A stretch of 64,000 bases of DNA. Source: an uncultured Bacteroidales bacterium (GTDB lineage Bacteria > Bacteroidota > Bacteroidia > Bacteroidales > Bacteroidaceae). Shown here one piece after another: positions 10,001 through 16,144 of this stretch (its first letter is position 1; each line of letters begins with the position of its first letter). The DNA is taken from assembly GCA_902779165.1 (NCBI GenBank), contig CACZAN010000001.1:1-64000 (forward strand). The letters run 5' to 3'. The position numbers and the translations under genes are program-made. The notes beneath the pieces are model-generated. The model saw only the letters and a program-made list of their open reading frames with translations, searched no databases and was not told the origin of the DNA.

Positions 10001-12745
10001 ACAGTTCTTAATCGACACATCGCCTGCTGCGATATTGCCCACGAAGCCTCCGTGGCCATAACTTAGGCCGCCCAAGAAACTGCCGTCGAACTTACTGTTG
10101 CTAATCACTACCTTCGCGAGGGTGCCTCTGACATCCCCCACGAAACCGCCGTTGGACATGGCTTCGTCCTTTTGGTTGAGAAGCGTGACTGACGACTGGC
10201 AGTTCTCTATGGTAAGTAAATAGAAGGCACAACCTACGAGGCCGGCTGCATACGGCTGAGGGGAGGTAACAGTCCCTGTGACATGAAGATTCTTGATGGT
10301 GGCTTCACCAACTTCACAGAATGGAGCCACGTAGTTTGTCTCCGCGTCACCTCGCAAATCGAGGTCCAGCGTATGGCCGTTGCCGTTGAAATTGCCATTA
10401 TAGTCTGCTGTAACCATCTTCGAGACCGAGATGTCGGCATCGAGGGTGGCATCCACCGTGTACTGGCCTTCGGATGCTTTCACTAAGTTGGCAAACTTTT
10501 CCCAGTCGGCTGCACTGCGGATGACGATATACCGCGGTGAGCCGAACTCAAGGGTTGCATAACTGTTGACAAGCTTGAAGTTAATTTTTCCGGAATTGCG
10601 CACCCACGTTTCGCAGTTATTAGATCTGGTGTTGAGCTCGGAGGGAGCGAAGAGGCAGTTCTCAATGGAAATAGAGCAGTCTTCAGCCCAGGCCACGAAA
10701 CCGCCGTTGCTATCCTTACCCTCGAAACTGCCGTCGAATTTTGTGTTGCGGATGACGACATCAGCACCACTCTGGTGGCCGATGATGCCACCCATACAGT
10801 TGTCATTGGCTTTGGAGCATTTGAGCGCCATCGACGAGCGGCAGTTCTCGATGTAAACCCTCGTCTTGTCCATCGTCCTGGCAATGATACCAGCAGCATA
10901 GCGGTTGCTGGTAGAGATGGTGCCTGCCGTGTGCAGGTTCCTAATGGCGGCATCGCCCACATAGCGGAAAGGAGCTATGAACTCCTCCGTGACCCCAGAC
11001 TTGTTGAAGGTCAGCGTGTGGCCGCCGCCGTCGAAGATGCCACGGAAGTACGCGCTTTCGCTGCCGCCCACGTAGTCGCTGACGGTAATGTCGGCATAGA
11101 GGCGGGCGTACACATCACTCCCGTTTTTGGCGTCCTCCACCTTCTGGCGGAAGGTGTTCCAATCTGCTTCCGAGCGGATGGGGAAGTAGTATTCCTTCAC
11201 CTGGTCGCCGTAGTTGATGGGCGACTCGCCACGCTCCACATACATATCTATATCATAATGTACGCACGAGCGCGTGAGGTTCACCACCTTGTAGCACTGT
11301 GCGCGCTCGGTCTGGTCGAGCACATAGATGAGGCTATCGACAATGGCGCCGGCACTGTTCTTCGACATGACGCGCAGCACCATCTGGGCACGGTCGTCCC
11401 ACACGGCATTGTATTCGCTGGCATAGTTCCATGTCACGCGCACGGTGTAGGCTCGCTGGTCTTCCCAGTCGGCCGAGCAGTTCGCCACGCGCAGCAGGTG
11501 AAGATTATCCATGATACACCTGACGGACGCGGCGCAGTTGTTGTCCGCGCCCCAGCCCCACTCTTTGGTAATCGTACGCCGCACACGGTAGGTGAGGTTG
11601 TCCAGCGTGCCGCCATCCTTCAGCATGCCTGCTTCGATGGCTTCAATCAGGGTGCTGTCGATGAAAGTGTAGGAAGACTGTTTGTTGCCTTTCGATATAA
11701 ACTCCTGATCAATGGTCTCGAAGTCTTCTTCCTTGCCGGTCAACGAGCGCTGTACCTCGAAGAAGTCGGTGGGCGTGAGGTCCTCATAGTCCAGATAAGG
11801 CACGTTCCATGTCACTTCCACCATCGCCTTCCTGCCGCCTAAGGGGAGGGCGGTCAGTCCGACGGGGGCATGAACCATGGGTATATTCTGTGTATTCGAC
11901 CCTTGGTTCTCAATGAGGTAGCTACCCTTGTCGCCAGCCTGCTTGTAGCTGCAGACTACCCGGAAGTTGCGGTGGGGAACGGTGGCATCGAGTTCGATGA
12001 CTCCGCTGCTCATGTTCGTGATTTCCTCCTTCTGGTATCTACCGCTGGCATCATAGTACTCATAGTAGGCACTGGTGATACTGTCTGAGGCCATGAACCA
12101 AGGTATCTCCAGCTTGCCCGGGTTGGTGGGACTCAACATGGGGGTGGAAATGAAGGGCGACAGCTTTGCTGCGGCCTGCGGCATGGTGATTACTTTAGAC
12201 TTGATGCCAGCCACTGTTTCCTTCACGCGCGGGGAGTTACCGTTGCGGGTGACGTCCCAGGTGAATGTCAGCTTCTTGCCCAAAAGGTTATAGGGTACGA
12301 CCCACTCGGCACTGAAGTCAAAGGTCTTGTTGTCGCTGTTGCGGGCCAGGGAGAGCCACCGCTCAGAACTCTTGGTCAGCCTGGCTGTACTTCTCGAATT
12401 TCCTAAGGTGATGTCGAAGAAGCCGTCGGCTGAAGTGCTGAATTTACAATTCAGAGATGTGTTGGAGTTGTTAATATCCTTCTCTGACTCCCATGTGAAG
12501 ATGGTGGTTTCCGCACCACCTTCCACAGAGACCTTCAGGATACCTTTTTCAATCCAGGTGTCGGTGTCATCGGTGTCGTACACCGGCGCCTCGAAGTAGA
12601 CGATGTTTGAACCACCCAAAGAGACGGTGTAGTTGTCGGCCTCATCTACATACGTTGCCGCCGCCTCCTGAGGCAGCAGCCAGACGAAGAACATCAGCAG
12701 CATGAGCCACGGACGCCCTCGTGAAATAATCGTGTCTTGTCTCAT
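1097..12745 (-). CDS. Giant modular secreted surface protein (3882 aa)
   Basis: A 3882-residue secreted protein, the largest gene here. It has an N-terminal signal peptide (about 1-30, ending EAAA-T). Ig/Fn3-like strands fill about 30-515. Three tandem beta-helix modules follow at about 519-735, 737-955 and 958-1165, each opening 'SxADW', then 'G(N/G)GHTL', 'NLHxxGT', 'FDGxF' and 'CxFAP'. Three short 'W-x-V-x-x-x-K-A-V-P' repeats lie around 1180-1290, an Fn3 domain near 1318, and two carboxypeptidase-regulatory-like domains near 1402 and 1497. A long unassigned region runs to about 2800. Two LamG-like lectin domains sit near 2817 and 3022, a BACON-like domain near 3325-3430 and 'GWNW/GWNA' modules near 3548 and 3650. 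The C-terminal tail reads 'TQRGLYIFNGKKVVVK', resembling a type IX secretion sorting signal. The likely role is adhesion or glycan binding; no catalytic site was recognised. Confidence 0.85.
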   Translation of the reverse strand: MRQDTIISRGRPWLMLLMFFVWLLPQEAAATYVDEADNYTVSLGGSNIVYFEAPVYDTDDTDTWIEKGILKVSVEGGAETTIFTWESEKDINNSNTSLNCKFSTSADGFFDITLGNSRSTARLTKSSERWLSLARNSDNKTFDFSAEWVVPYNLLGKKLTFTWDVTRNGNSPRVKETVAGIKSKVITMPQAAAKLSPFISTPMLSPTNPGKLEIPWFMASDSITSAYYEYYDASGRYQKEEITNMSSGVIELDATVPHRNFRVVCSYKQAGDKGSYLIENQGSNTQNIPMVHAPVGLTALPLGGRKAMVEVTWNVPYLDYEDLTPTDFFEVQRSLTGKEEDFETIDQEFISKGNKQSSYTFIDSTLIEAIEAGMLKDGGTLDNLTYRVRRTITKEWGWGADNNCAASVRCIMDNLHLLRVANCSADWEDQRAYTVRVTWNYASEYNAVWDDRAQMVLRVMSKNSAGAIVDSLIYVLDQTERAQCYKVVNLTRSCVHYDIDMYVERGESPINYGDQVKEYYFPIRSEADWNTFRQKVEDAKNGSDVYARLYADITVSDYVGGSESAYFRGIFDGGGHTLTFNKSGVTEEFIAPFRYVGDAAIRNLHTAGTISTSNRYAAGIIARTMDKTRVYIENCRSSMALKCSKANDNCMGGIIGHQSGADVVIRNTKFDGSFEGKDSNGGFVAWAEDCSISIENCLFAPSELNTRSNNCETWVRNSGKINFKLVNSYATLEFGSPRYIVIRSAADWEKFANLVKASEGQYTVDATLDADISVSKMVTADYNGNFNGNGHTLDLDLRGDAETNYVAPFCEVGEATIKNLHVTGTVTSPQPYAAGLVGCAFYLLTIENCQSSVTLLNQKDEAMSNGGFVGDVRGTLAKVVISNSKFDGSFLGGLSYGHGGFVGNIAAGDVSIKNCLFAPDRIDTKTDQCETWARINELPGQSAKLSVTDCKATEFFGGNNITIKSAADWETLRSRVDQAGGKSDFTVFLDADITVTTSVGDEEWAPFRGTFNGNGHTLTFNSPSSNRSRVAPFRYVSDATFNSLHTAGTISTGVDYASGLIGEVKSYHEVRVNSCISSISIISNNGDWHLAGFISRIGSSGRAILNDCKFDGKFEGDDSRFYGFVSDNSYAEKVMLDDCFFAPEYNGNSNGRSKTWAYSDNSLSVINSWATKKMLEGETDVSVFSTDDAAEHVKALGSDNWEVVDGKAVPKFSQSKDQELLTDETASQVVGLLGSASWQVVNKKAVPIMLTVPVSDVVFSEDSLLSYFPTGWQMDGGKLVPITPKYEEINKNVSDLATKLTGLFYHKNTGTIDPELLTQTRQSSVLLSWNTDGNPIDYFKVLRRVKGEGDDAWKEIATNIDQLSYEDTSVSPLATYEYKVIGVNDCEGISTSETQEKTGECKHTGRLEGYVRYNDGTGAPDVEVDIIYDGKKVTSVRTDESGYFECDELSYQGKTAVDYKVQPVTSEVLRLEVDAYSVTFNATSNNETVHEFIITSGKRFSGFVMYDGTSIPVKGVNFLVNGRKIHNAKGDLVETDYDGSFSFRLMEGDNSIQAVMDNHVFTNDGWYKNSGKQNITSDVAGIYFYDATKVRLTGRVVGGDEQGSKPLLNNLSKNNLGDSLTIVLTLEGDNTSWLVYDNLNPNRTQREEVVRHPHGGDKHYTSVKTLRKRVEVYPDQKTGEYMLMLPPVRWKVQQVYCTGYPTLFQEGQVSEVIDLTNCLTPKDTTYMGVFKDVDTMRVENPTASYHAVYNRIFHNPLEVTYKQLGYDTFNYFGDKSYMATELNGDMAEVPLAYPNPLDSTQALYSFDYPVFSMERQYRIQLQVAERYLYNNNPATGKIDLVTLGGGKARMQNGMKAFSDKTLFEPPVEIDSLGRALFTLKADQTTTLLTGLNALKTVSFTVERDGTFYEAAPLHGYVLNMFPVGEAKTVLSEGQPVLFDILRDPPGSYSTNTLAKGATLNYTYMMNMTISAGLYFSYKEGKKLQTVSASVVAPQGSGTAVGPIYMGDAYEGDVDQLMYNAQGSKAFSYTMALNNAVSTSGDPSMVGADADVYIGTVQNVVVTPMSTIRAVTDSMYNAIIARTAPDGAMVSDVGKTIDYGTVVEIASGTRIGKNGKEEKFHLIRDVALGYGPKVQSQFVYSQKQILTQIIPDKAKEIVDLMYLGTKEDAQKIANSTQRPVYLSLREPTDSLFAVVNSKKIDGHTYNDTIDKAEKGINYLVVLPKGKTSKDFSDEVIEKYQTIKAWIQMIAQNEGEKMTAHDLVANYDVAGTAGVNYSETFDSNFSTSWMNYFPIATQVDYFGAGSKALTYYTAATSLGVTLASSIALSLQEMKTWTTPTADGSNVNMNRGTKSEVYFSGDLFQWTLVPVALFNTVGADSQAKAYNRTESFTIAPDASSHLNVDVYRTKIPVNENDEFAGVTDVFTNFNYNTLTEDVQYYVQKALKEDKIQGPRGFVFRTRGGSTANPWEDERKTQFYDPGKVLDARTLKICNPKIRLDKQSVSGVSVNDAAHFMVFVSNESEKPEATDGLTVLQLFAADQLNPNGAKISINGQPLTTGGMTITVVPGTETMLQMEVRAGQGFDYEKLAIGVMSPTDPENALAVTTFDVHFLREAGGVNIAAPGDKWVLNTMAQVDSKRGWYLPVTINGFDRHQHNFDHIEFQYKESQRGDDSWTNLCSFYASDSLMAGANGVRKLIPENGNIVTEFYGDGWVMERTYDLRAVLFCRNGSDFLTTSSKVISGIKDTRRPQLFGTPEPKSGLLTQGDDIIFNFSEDIEYNYLSAITNFEVKGEVNNNSLSEMVSVQFSGQASVETEARRNFSGKDLTIDLMIKPAETGRDMPLFSHGTNGQKLQLWLTKDFKLKAVVGDQTFVSDSVIGKNAFRQVAVTLNQTDSLLTFFKGGVEIGRHKLSSLYNGTGTLIFGRTNEQDRTHSQFYEGRMMEARLWYRAMDGGLIGTTYGGQRLTGYEKDLVDYYPMNEGSGLYVKDCTQGANALMMGASWAIPHGLSLRVQKSDKGVLLDKNALNRTADQDYSLMFWFRTDADGRGTLLSNGRGLKEDNGAENLFRIGFDDSKLTFRSNGIETEVPGNWSDGGWHNFAMTVSRGRNVANIYMDKELVTTFEADSLGGISGGYPLIGATRYNVVKENGEVEVIDGDDALTGNVDELMFFAQALPQQLISTYATKAPNGDEAGLLTYLAFDRQERQKDNSIELVPYAYSKKLYLDDKGQPRYQLDPLTKEPTNTLVRDYLFADEIDAVLPHFDKEFAAPVVPNEEVKNLKFSFIGRNNQLLVDLDEPAARLNHRNIYVTVRDIEDRNGNTLASPQTASYFVVNSSLEWALNRLDYTIKYGSAEVLDLPFYNHSAMAHNYTIENCPRWLTLSKYSGDLAPLSLDAITATVNKDLNIGTYNEIIYLTDEDGLTEPFYLNLTVEGEQPDWANSVSGELLANSMSISGQVFVYDELDTDSRDIVGAFDNENVCHGFANISHDVQSGETALYLTVYDSKPGGRDLNFRLWQYNTGRELVLTTTDSIKFEKGAVLGTDKPVRFDARDSFVQYFNLNQGWNWVSFNIDSPQLTDVNTLLNRMAWNEGDILTALGNDTTLVYKNNRWMATDSTKSMVISPKKSYAIKVQQDCKLPVGGTAIKAEDDRTITVNPGWNAIGYTPLSNLTLETALSDYFDQAQQGDVIKSHTEFAYFTKVGNTGRWRGSLQYMKPGEGYMLLRKGDSDAEFTYPYFEQIRNFHEEWMTDPARSAAPHRSTMSLSATVVGFEPEEGDVLVAYADGEAVGEGILSTTSEPAYLSIAGDAQQKLWFAVERDGEIVASTPEVMLFRTNAVVGTPDEPTAINFVKAEYENDQWYTISGMRLPKKPTQRGLYIFNGKKVVVK

Positions 12746-12899
12746 TAGAATTTAATTAGATTTTGAATATTATTGAATTTTATCATTTCATGAAGTCTGT
12801 CAATGCAAATTTTAATACATCTTGGCTTCGCACGGAATGCTCAGCAACCAGATACGCGTACAGAGATTCTATGTCTTTATCATCATGATAATTTGGCTG

Positions 12900-12929
12900 C
12901 AAAGATAAGTAAATTATCCCAAATAACAA
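12900..12929 (-). promoter_or_regulatory. Bacteroidetes-type promoter of the giant gene
   Basis: Read on the minus strand, TATCTTTG (12907 to 12900) matches the -7 consensus TAnnTTTG, with TTG (12929 to 12927) 19 bases upstream as the -33 element. It would give a leader of about 145 nt before the start at 12745. Together with the pyrF terminator this accounts for most of the 12746-13109 gap; nothing else is visible there. Confidence 0.65.
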
Positions 12930-13050
12930 TATTTCGAATGCTAAAGCATTCATGTTTTGCATATTTCGTCGCATTTTTGACGATATTGCATGGTATTTTC
13001 GTTTTTGAAAGGCTTTTTTCTGTAGGTCACCAGCAGGATTCCACACGTAA

Positions 13051-13087
13051 AAACAACCAAAAAGCACCCCCGTGGGAGAGGGTGCTT
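13051..13087 (-). terminator. Rho-independent terminator after pyrF
   Basis: On the minus strand AAGCACCC (13087 to 13080) pairs with GGGTGCTT (13069 to 13062) around a short loop, followed by a T-rich tail. It begins about 23 nt after the pyrF stop codon. Confidence 0.75.
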
Positions 13088-13109
13088 ATTGCTTCATATC
13101 CTGATGGGG

Positions 13110-13955
13110 CTATAAGTTATGCGCTTTGAGAATTGCTGCCATCTGCTTCTGGACTTCACGGGCTTGCTCGGCGGCCATCTCGGCGAAGCGTTCTGTGGAG
13201 TCGGCATAGATGATAGCGCGGCTGCTGTTAACGATGAGGCCGCAATGGTCGTTCCATCCGTACTTGCATACCTCTTCCAGAGAACCGCCTTGTGCGCCGA
13301 TACCAGGAACGAGGAGAAAGTGGTCGGGAGCCAGACGGCGGATGTCGGCAAAGGCACAGCCCTGGGTGGCACCGACGACGTACATCATCTGTCCGGCGTC
13401 AGCCCATTGCTGGCTGCGTGTCAGAACCTTCTCGAACAGGCGTTCGCCTTTGGCATCTTGGGTGAGTTGGAAGTCCTGACTTCCCTTGTTGCTGGTGAGG
13501 GCCAGCAGGATGACCCACTTACCTTCGTAGCCGAGGAAAGGGGTGACAGAGTCTTCGCCCATGTAAGGAGCCACCGTCACGGCATCCACGTCCATCTCTT
13601 CAAAAAAGGTACGCGCGTAGAGCTTGCTGGTGTTGCCGATGTCACCTCGCTTGGCATCAGCGATGATGAACTGGTCGGGATAGTTGTCGTTCAGGTATTG
13701 AACGGTCTTCTCGAAGGCAATCCAACCTTTCACGCCGTGGGCCTCGTAGAAGGCGAGGTTGGGCTTGTAGGCGATGCAGTAGGGGGCTGTCGCATCGATA
13801 ATGGCTCTGTTGAACTCGAAGATGGCATCGAAGTCGTTGTCCAGGGCTGTCTTCTCTACGAGGTGCTGCGGCACTTTCTTCAGGTCGGTGTCCAGACCCA
13901 CACACAGGAAACTCCGCTTCTGCCGGATGTTCTCAAATAGTTGTTCTCTTGTCAT
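13110..13955 (-). CDS. pyrF: Orotidine 5'-phosphate decarboxylase
   Basis: Decarboxylates OMP to UMP, the last step of de novo pyrimidine synthesis, in the cytoplasm. The 281-residue protein is of the long 'type 2' PyrF form. LCVGLDTD (residues 17-24) is the first active-site strand, and D100-A-K-R-G-D105 is the catalytic Asp-Lys-Asp signature. The C-terminal half has VPGIGAQGG, the phosphate-binding region. It lies 21 bp downstream of the DUF4153 gene on the same strand, so the two may be cotranscribed, and it is followed by a clear terminator. The other pyrimidine gene in the window, pyrC, is about 28 kb away and not linked. Confidence 0.97.
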   Translation of the reverse strand: MTREQLFENIRQKRSFLCVGLDTDLKKVPQHLVEKTALDNDFDAIFEFNRAIIDATAPYCIAYKPNLAFYEAHGVKGWIAFEKTVQYLNDNYPDQFIIADAKRGDIGNTSKLYARTFFEEMDVDAVTVAPYMGEDSVTPFLGYEGKWVILLALTSNKGSQDFQLTQDAKGERLFEKVLTRSQQWADAGQMMYVVGATQGCAFADIRRLAPDHFLLVPGIGAQGGSLEEVCKYGWNDHCGLIVNSSRAIIYADSTERFAEMAAEQAREVQKQMAAILKAHNL

Positions 13956-13976
13956 AAGTAGTGAATATAGTGATTA

Positions 13977-15704
13977 TTATTTTGTAAGCAGATAACCTTC
14001 AATATCCAGGGTTGCGTTATTGCCGCCGAGGCTGTCGGACTCCGTGTTCTGGGAGAGAAAGAAATGATTCATCAGGAAAAGGCTGTTGCCAGAGCGGGTG
14101 GGGAAGGTGACGAGGCCGTCCATCTGCTCATGGTAGCGCTTCAAGTCGGCAGGGCTGACGAGCACCGTCTCATGAATGTCCTCCACGCTGACGGGGACTT
14201 CGAGCGTGTCGCAATCGGCATCGCATGGGAATTCTTTGCAGCGAATACCTCTATAGATATCCGTATAGCCTGCGGGCATATGGATGTGATAGGCTTCGAA
14301 GTTGTTGTACCAGTCGTCATTTTTCGACGCTATGACGACGGAGTCCTGCTCCCGGTCTTCTGTCGTGCAGATGTAGTCGTAGTAATTGATACTTCTTTGA
14401 TTTTCCTCCACGAGCGGCTGTATGGTCTCGTTGCCGTAGGTGTACTTGAGATACACCAGTTTCGAACTGATGTAGGTCCGTTCTTCGGGCGACAGGGTGT
14501 GCATCAGCGAGTCGTATGTGGAAGCATTCAGGGGGAGGTCGGTGGCTCCGGCTTGCGTGAGCGCGTGCTCCGCTTTGTTATAGAGCACGCGGCGCGTGAT
14601 GCTGGTGTAGTTCACCGGCAGTGCCGAGGTGAGCAGGAAGAGTACGCTGAAGCTGATGGGAATCCAGCTGATGCGACGGGCGCGGGTGAAGAAGAGTACC
14701 AGGCAAACGAGATAGAACCAGGCGTTCAGCGTGATGATGTACAGCCGGGCGATGGTGAGTCCGTAGTCGTTGAAGCGGCGAACAATGCCAACGGTCATCA
14801 GCATCAGTAACGGCAACAGTATCAGCGGCAGCAGGCGGGCGATGGCGTTGTCGAAACTGCGATTTTCGGCACGGCGCGTCGGGTAGAGGCCGAGCTCGAT
14901 GGCTATGTGCCCTATGAAGGAGGCTATGACGAGCCATGAGACCTGACCGTTGGGTAGTTCCCAGCTGAGGAGTATCTGTATGGCATAGATATAGAGCACG
15001 GCAAGGTACAACGCTTCCAAAGGCAGAAAGAGGTAGCGGAAAACGCCTGCGAAGAAGCTGGAGGAAAGTGGCTGGAGGTCGTGCTTGAGGTCACCGCAGG
15101 GGATGCGCCCCAGCAGGAGCAGCGTTGGCAGATAGCCGCCGAAGAGCACTGCGGTGATGGCGTACCACTTCCAACCGAGGTTGATGGTGAACAGCCATCG
15201 CAGAGAAACGAACAGCAGGCTGAGACCGCCGATGAGTACCAGGCCGATAAGATAGCAGACGGCGATGCTCACGATGACGCGAAGCGCGAAGTTCCAGGAA
15301 GGGATGTCGTCGCGTTCGCGCGTGAAGGAGAGAAAGAAAACCGACAGCACCAAGGCTACTATCGCAGAGGTGTGCAGCAGCAGGGTTTCGACGCCATTAC
15401 TGTCTAAGACATCGCTGTAGAAGAGGTAGATGGTGTCTATCAAGAGGATGACGTACGCGATGACGTGAACTCTCGTGACTTTCTTTGTCCTTTCATGTTC
15501 TTCGCTCCACAAGGCGAGGGACAGCGACAGCACCAAACCTACCGAGAGGAAGTAACCGATGGCGCCCAACAGCTGGTGGTTGGTCACCTCGAGAAGAATG
15601 ATGATGATGGCGTAGAGTGCCAGTGCCGTAGCAAAAGCGGATGGAGCGGGGAAGCGTCGGAAGCAGCTGCGGACTGCCTGTGAAAGGATTTCTACCAGTC
15701 TCAT
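13977..15704 (-). CDS. DUF4153-type polytopic membrane protein
   Basis: A 575-residue inner-membrane protein. From about residue 20 to 400 it has roughly ten hydrophobic segments, such as 'FATALALYAIIIILLEV', 'VHVIAYVILLIDTIYLFY' and 'IARLLPLILLPLLMLMTVGIV'. The C-terminal 150 residues are soluble and acidic. The overall architecture matches the DUF4153 family, common in Bacteroidetes and of unknown function. The start ATG is the only suitable one before the first membrane segment. No motif suggests an enzyme. It precedes pyrF closely, but that pairing does not reveal a role. Confidence 0.75.
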   Translation of the reverse strand: MRLVEILSQAVRSCFRRFPAPSAFATALALYAIIIILLEVTNHQLLGAIGYFLSVGLVLSLSLALWSEEHERTKKVTRVHVIAYVILLIDTIYLFYSDVLDSNGVETLLLHTSAIVALVLSVFFLSFTRERDDIPSWNFALRVIVSIAVCYLIGLVLIGGLSLLFVSLRWLFTINLGWKWYAITAVLFGGYLPTLLLLGRIPCGDLKHDLQPLSSSFFAGVFRYLFLPLEALYLAVLYIYAIQILLSWELPNGQVSWLVIASFIGHIAIELGLYPTRRAENRSFDNAIARLLPLILLPLLMLMTVGIVRRFNDYGLTIARLYIITLNAWFYLVCLVLFFTRARRISWIPISFSVLFLLTSALPVNYTSITRRVLYNKAEHALTQAGATDLPLNASTYDSLMHTLSPEERTYISSKLVYLKYTYGNETIQPLVEENQRSINYYDYICTTEDREQDSVVIASKNDDWYNNFEAYHIHMPAGYTDIYRGIRCKEFPCDADCDTLEVPVSVEDIHETVLVSPADLKRYHEQMDGLVTFPTRSGNSLFLMNHFFLSQNTESDSLGGNNATLDIEGYLLTK

Positions 15705-15730
15705 GAGAAATATTTGTGGTGAATGAATGG

Positions 15731-15946
15731 TCAGCTGGGAAAAGTATCGATGATGTGACGGAAGTCATCGGGAAGGAGATTATTGCAGGACTGGGCGAAG
15801 TCCATAGGAATCTCCATTTCCGAGGCTGTGGCTATACTGCCCGCTATGGCTGCCTGGGTGTCGGCATCGCCGCCTTAAGACACGGCATCGCGGACCGTGG
15901 CCTCATAGGTGTTGGACTGCAGCCTGATACAAGTGTGGAGGAAGAG
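15731..15946 (-). pseudogene. Decayed C-terminal fragment of an ADP-ribosylglycohydrolase
   Basis: Reading the minus strand from just after the 59-residue ORF, the frame gives a recognisable C-terminal piece of an ADP-ribosylglycohydrolase (DraG family): TYEATVRDAVS, a stop codon, then GGDADTQAAIAGSIA, and further on LLPDDFRHIIDTF before a TGA at 15731-15733. The family normally has a leucine between the serine and GGD, so TAA probably came from TTA by one substitution. The D-A-D and downstream metal/substrate-binding strands are intact, but the N-terminal two thirds, with the other metal ligands, are missing. It is in the same frame as the upstream 59-residue ORF and separated from it only by that ORF's stop. 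Nearby uninterrupted reading is short, so this is a relic. Confidence 0.75.
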
Positions 15947-16126
15947 TTACTCATCCCATTCGAAGTCCCAATAGCCTTTGGTGCGGTTTTCATCCTCGCT
16001 ATAGTCGCCACCACCGATAACTGGATCCTTATCCCCTTTGCCACCGCCTTTGAATGATGCTGCAACCATCGATGACCATGTCACATAGCTCGTCTCTATA
16101 GTCGGGGTGATATATCTCTTTTTCAT
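15947..16126 (-). CDS. 59-residue small protein downstream of the protease-nuclease gene
   Basis: A short frame with an ATG 18 nt after the stop of the M6 protease-endonuclease gene. The product starts MKKRYITPTIETSYV, has a glycine-lysine centre (FKGGGKGDKDPVIGGGDY) and ends in an acidic, tryptophan-rich tail (GYWDFEWDE). No signal peptide or membrane segment is evident. Small proteins starting 'MKK-Y-x-x-P-T' followed by a Gly-rich stretch are common in Prevotella and Bacteroides, often near secreted proteases, but I know of no assigned function. The tight spacing suggests translation from the same mRNA as the protease. A chance frame is possible, although the compact start and the N-terminal resemblance argue against that. 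Confidence 0.6.
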   Translation of the reverse strand: MKKRYITPTIETSYVTWSSMVAASFKGGGKGDKDPVIGGGDYSEDENRTKGYWDFEWDE

Positions 16127-16144
16127 TGTAGTAGTTTTTTCTTG

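Noticed and set aside
12783..13067. A 94-codon minus-strand frame in the gap before the giant gene
   Set aside because: It spans the promoter of the giant gene and the edge of the pyrF terminator, has no recognisable domain and no promoter of its own.
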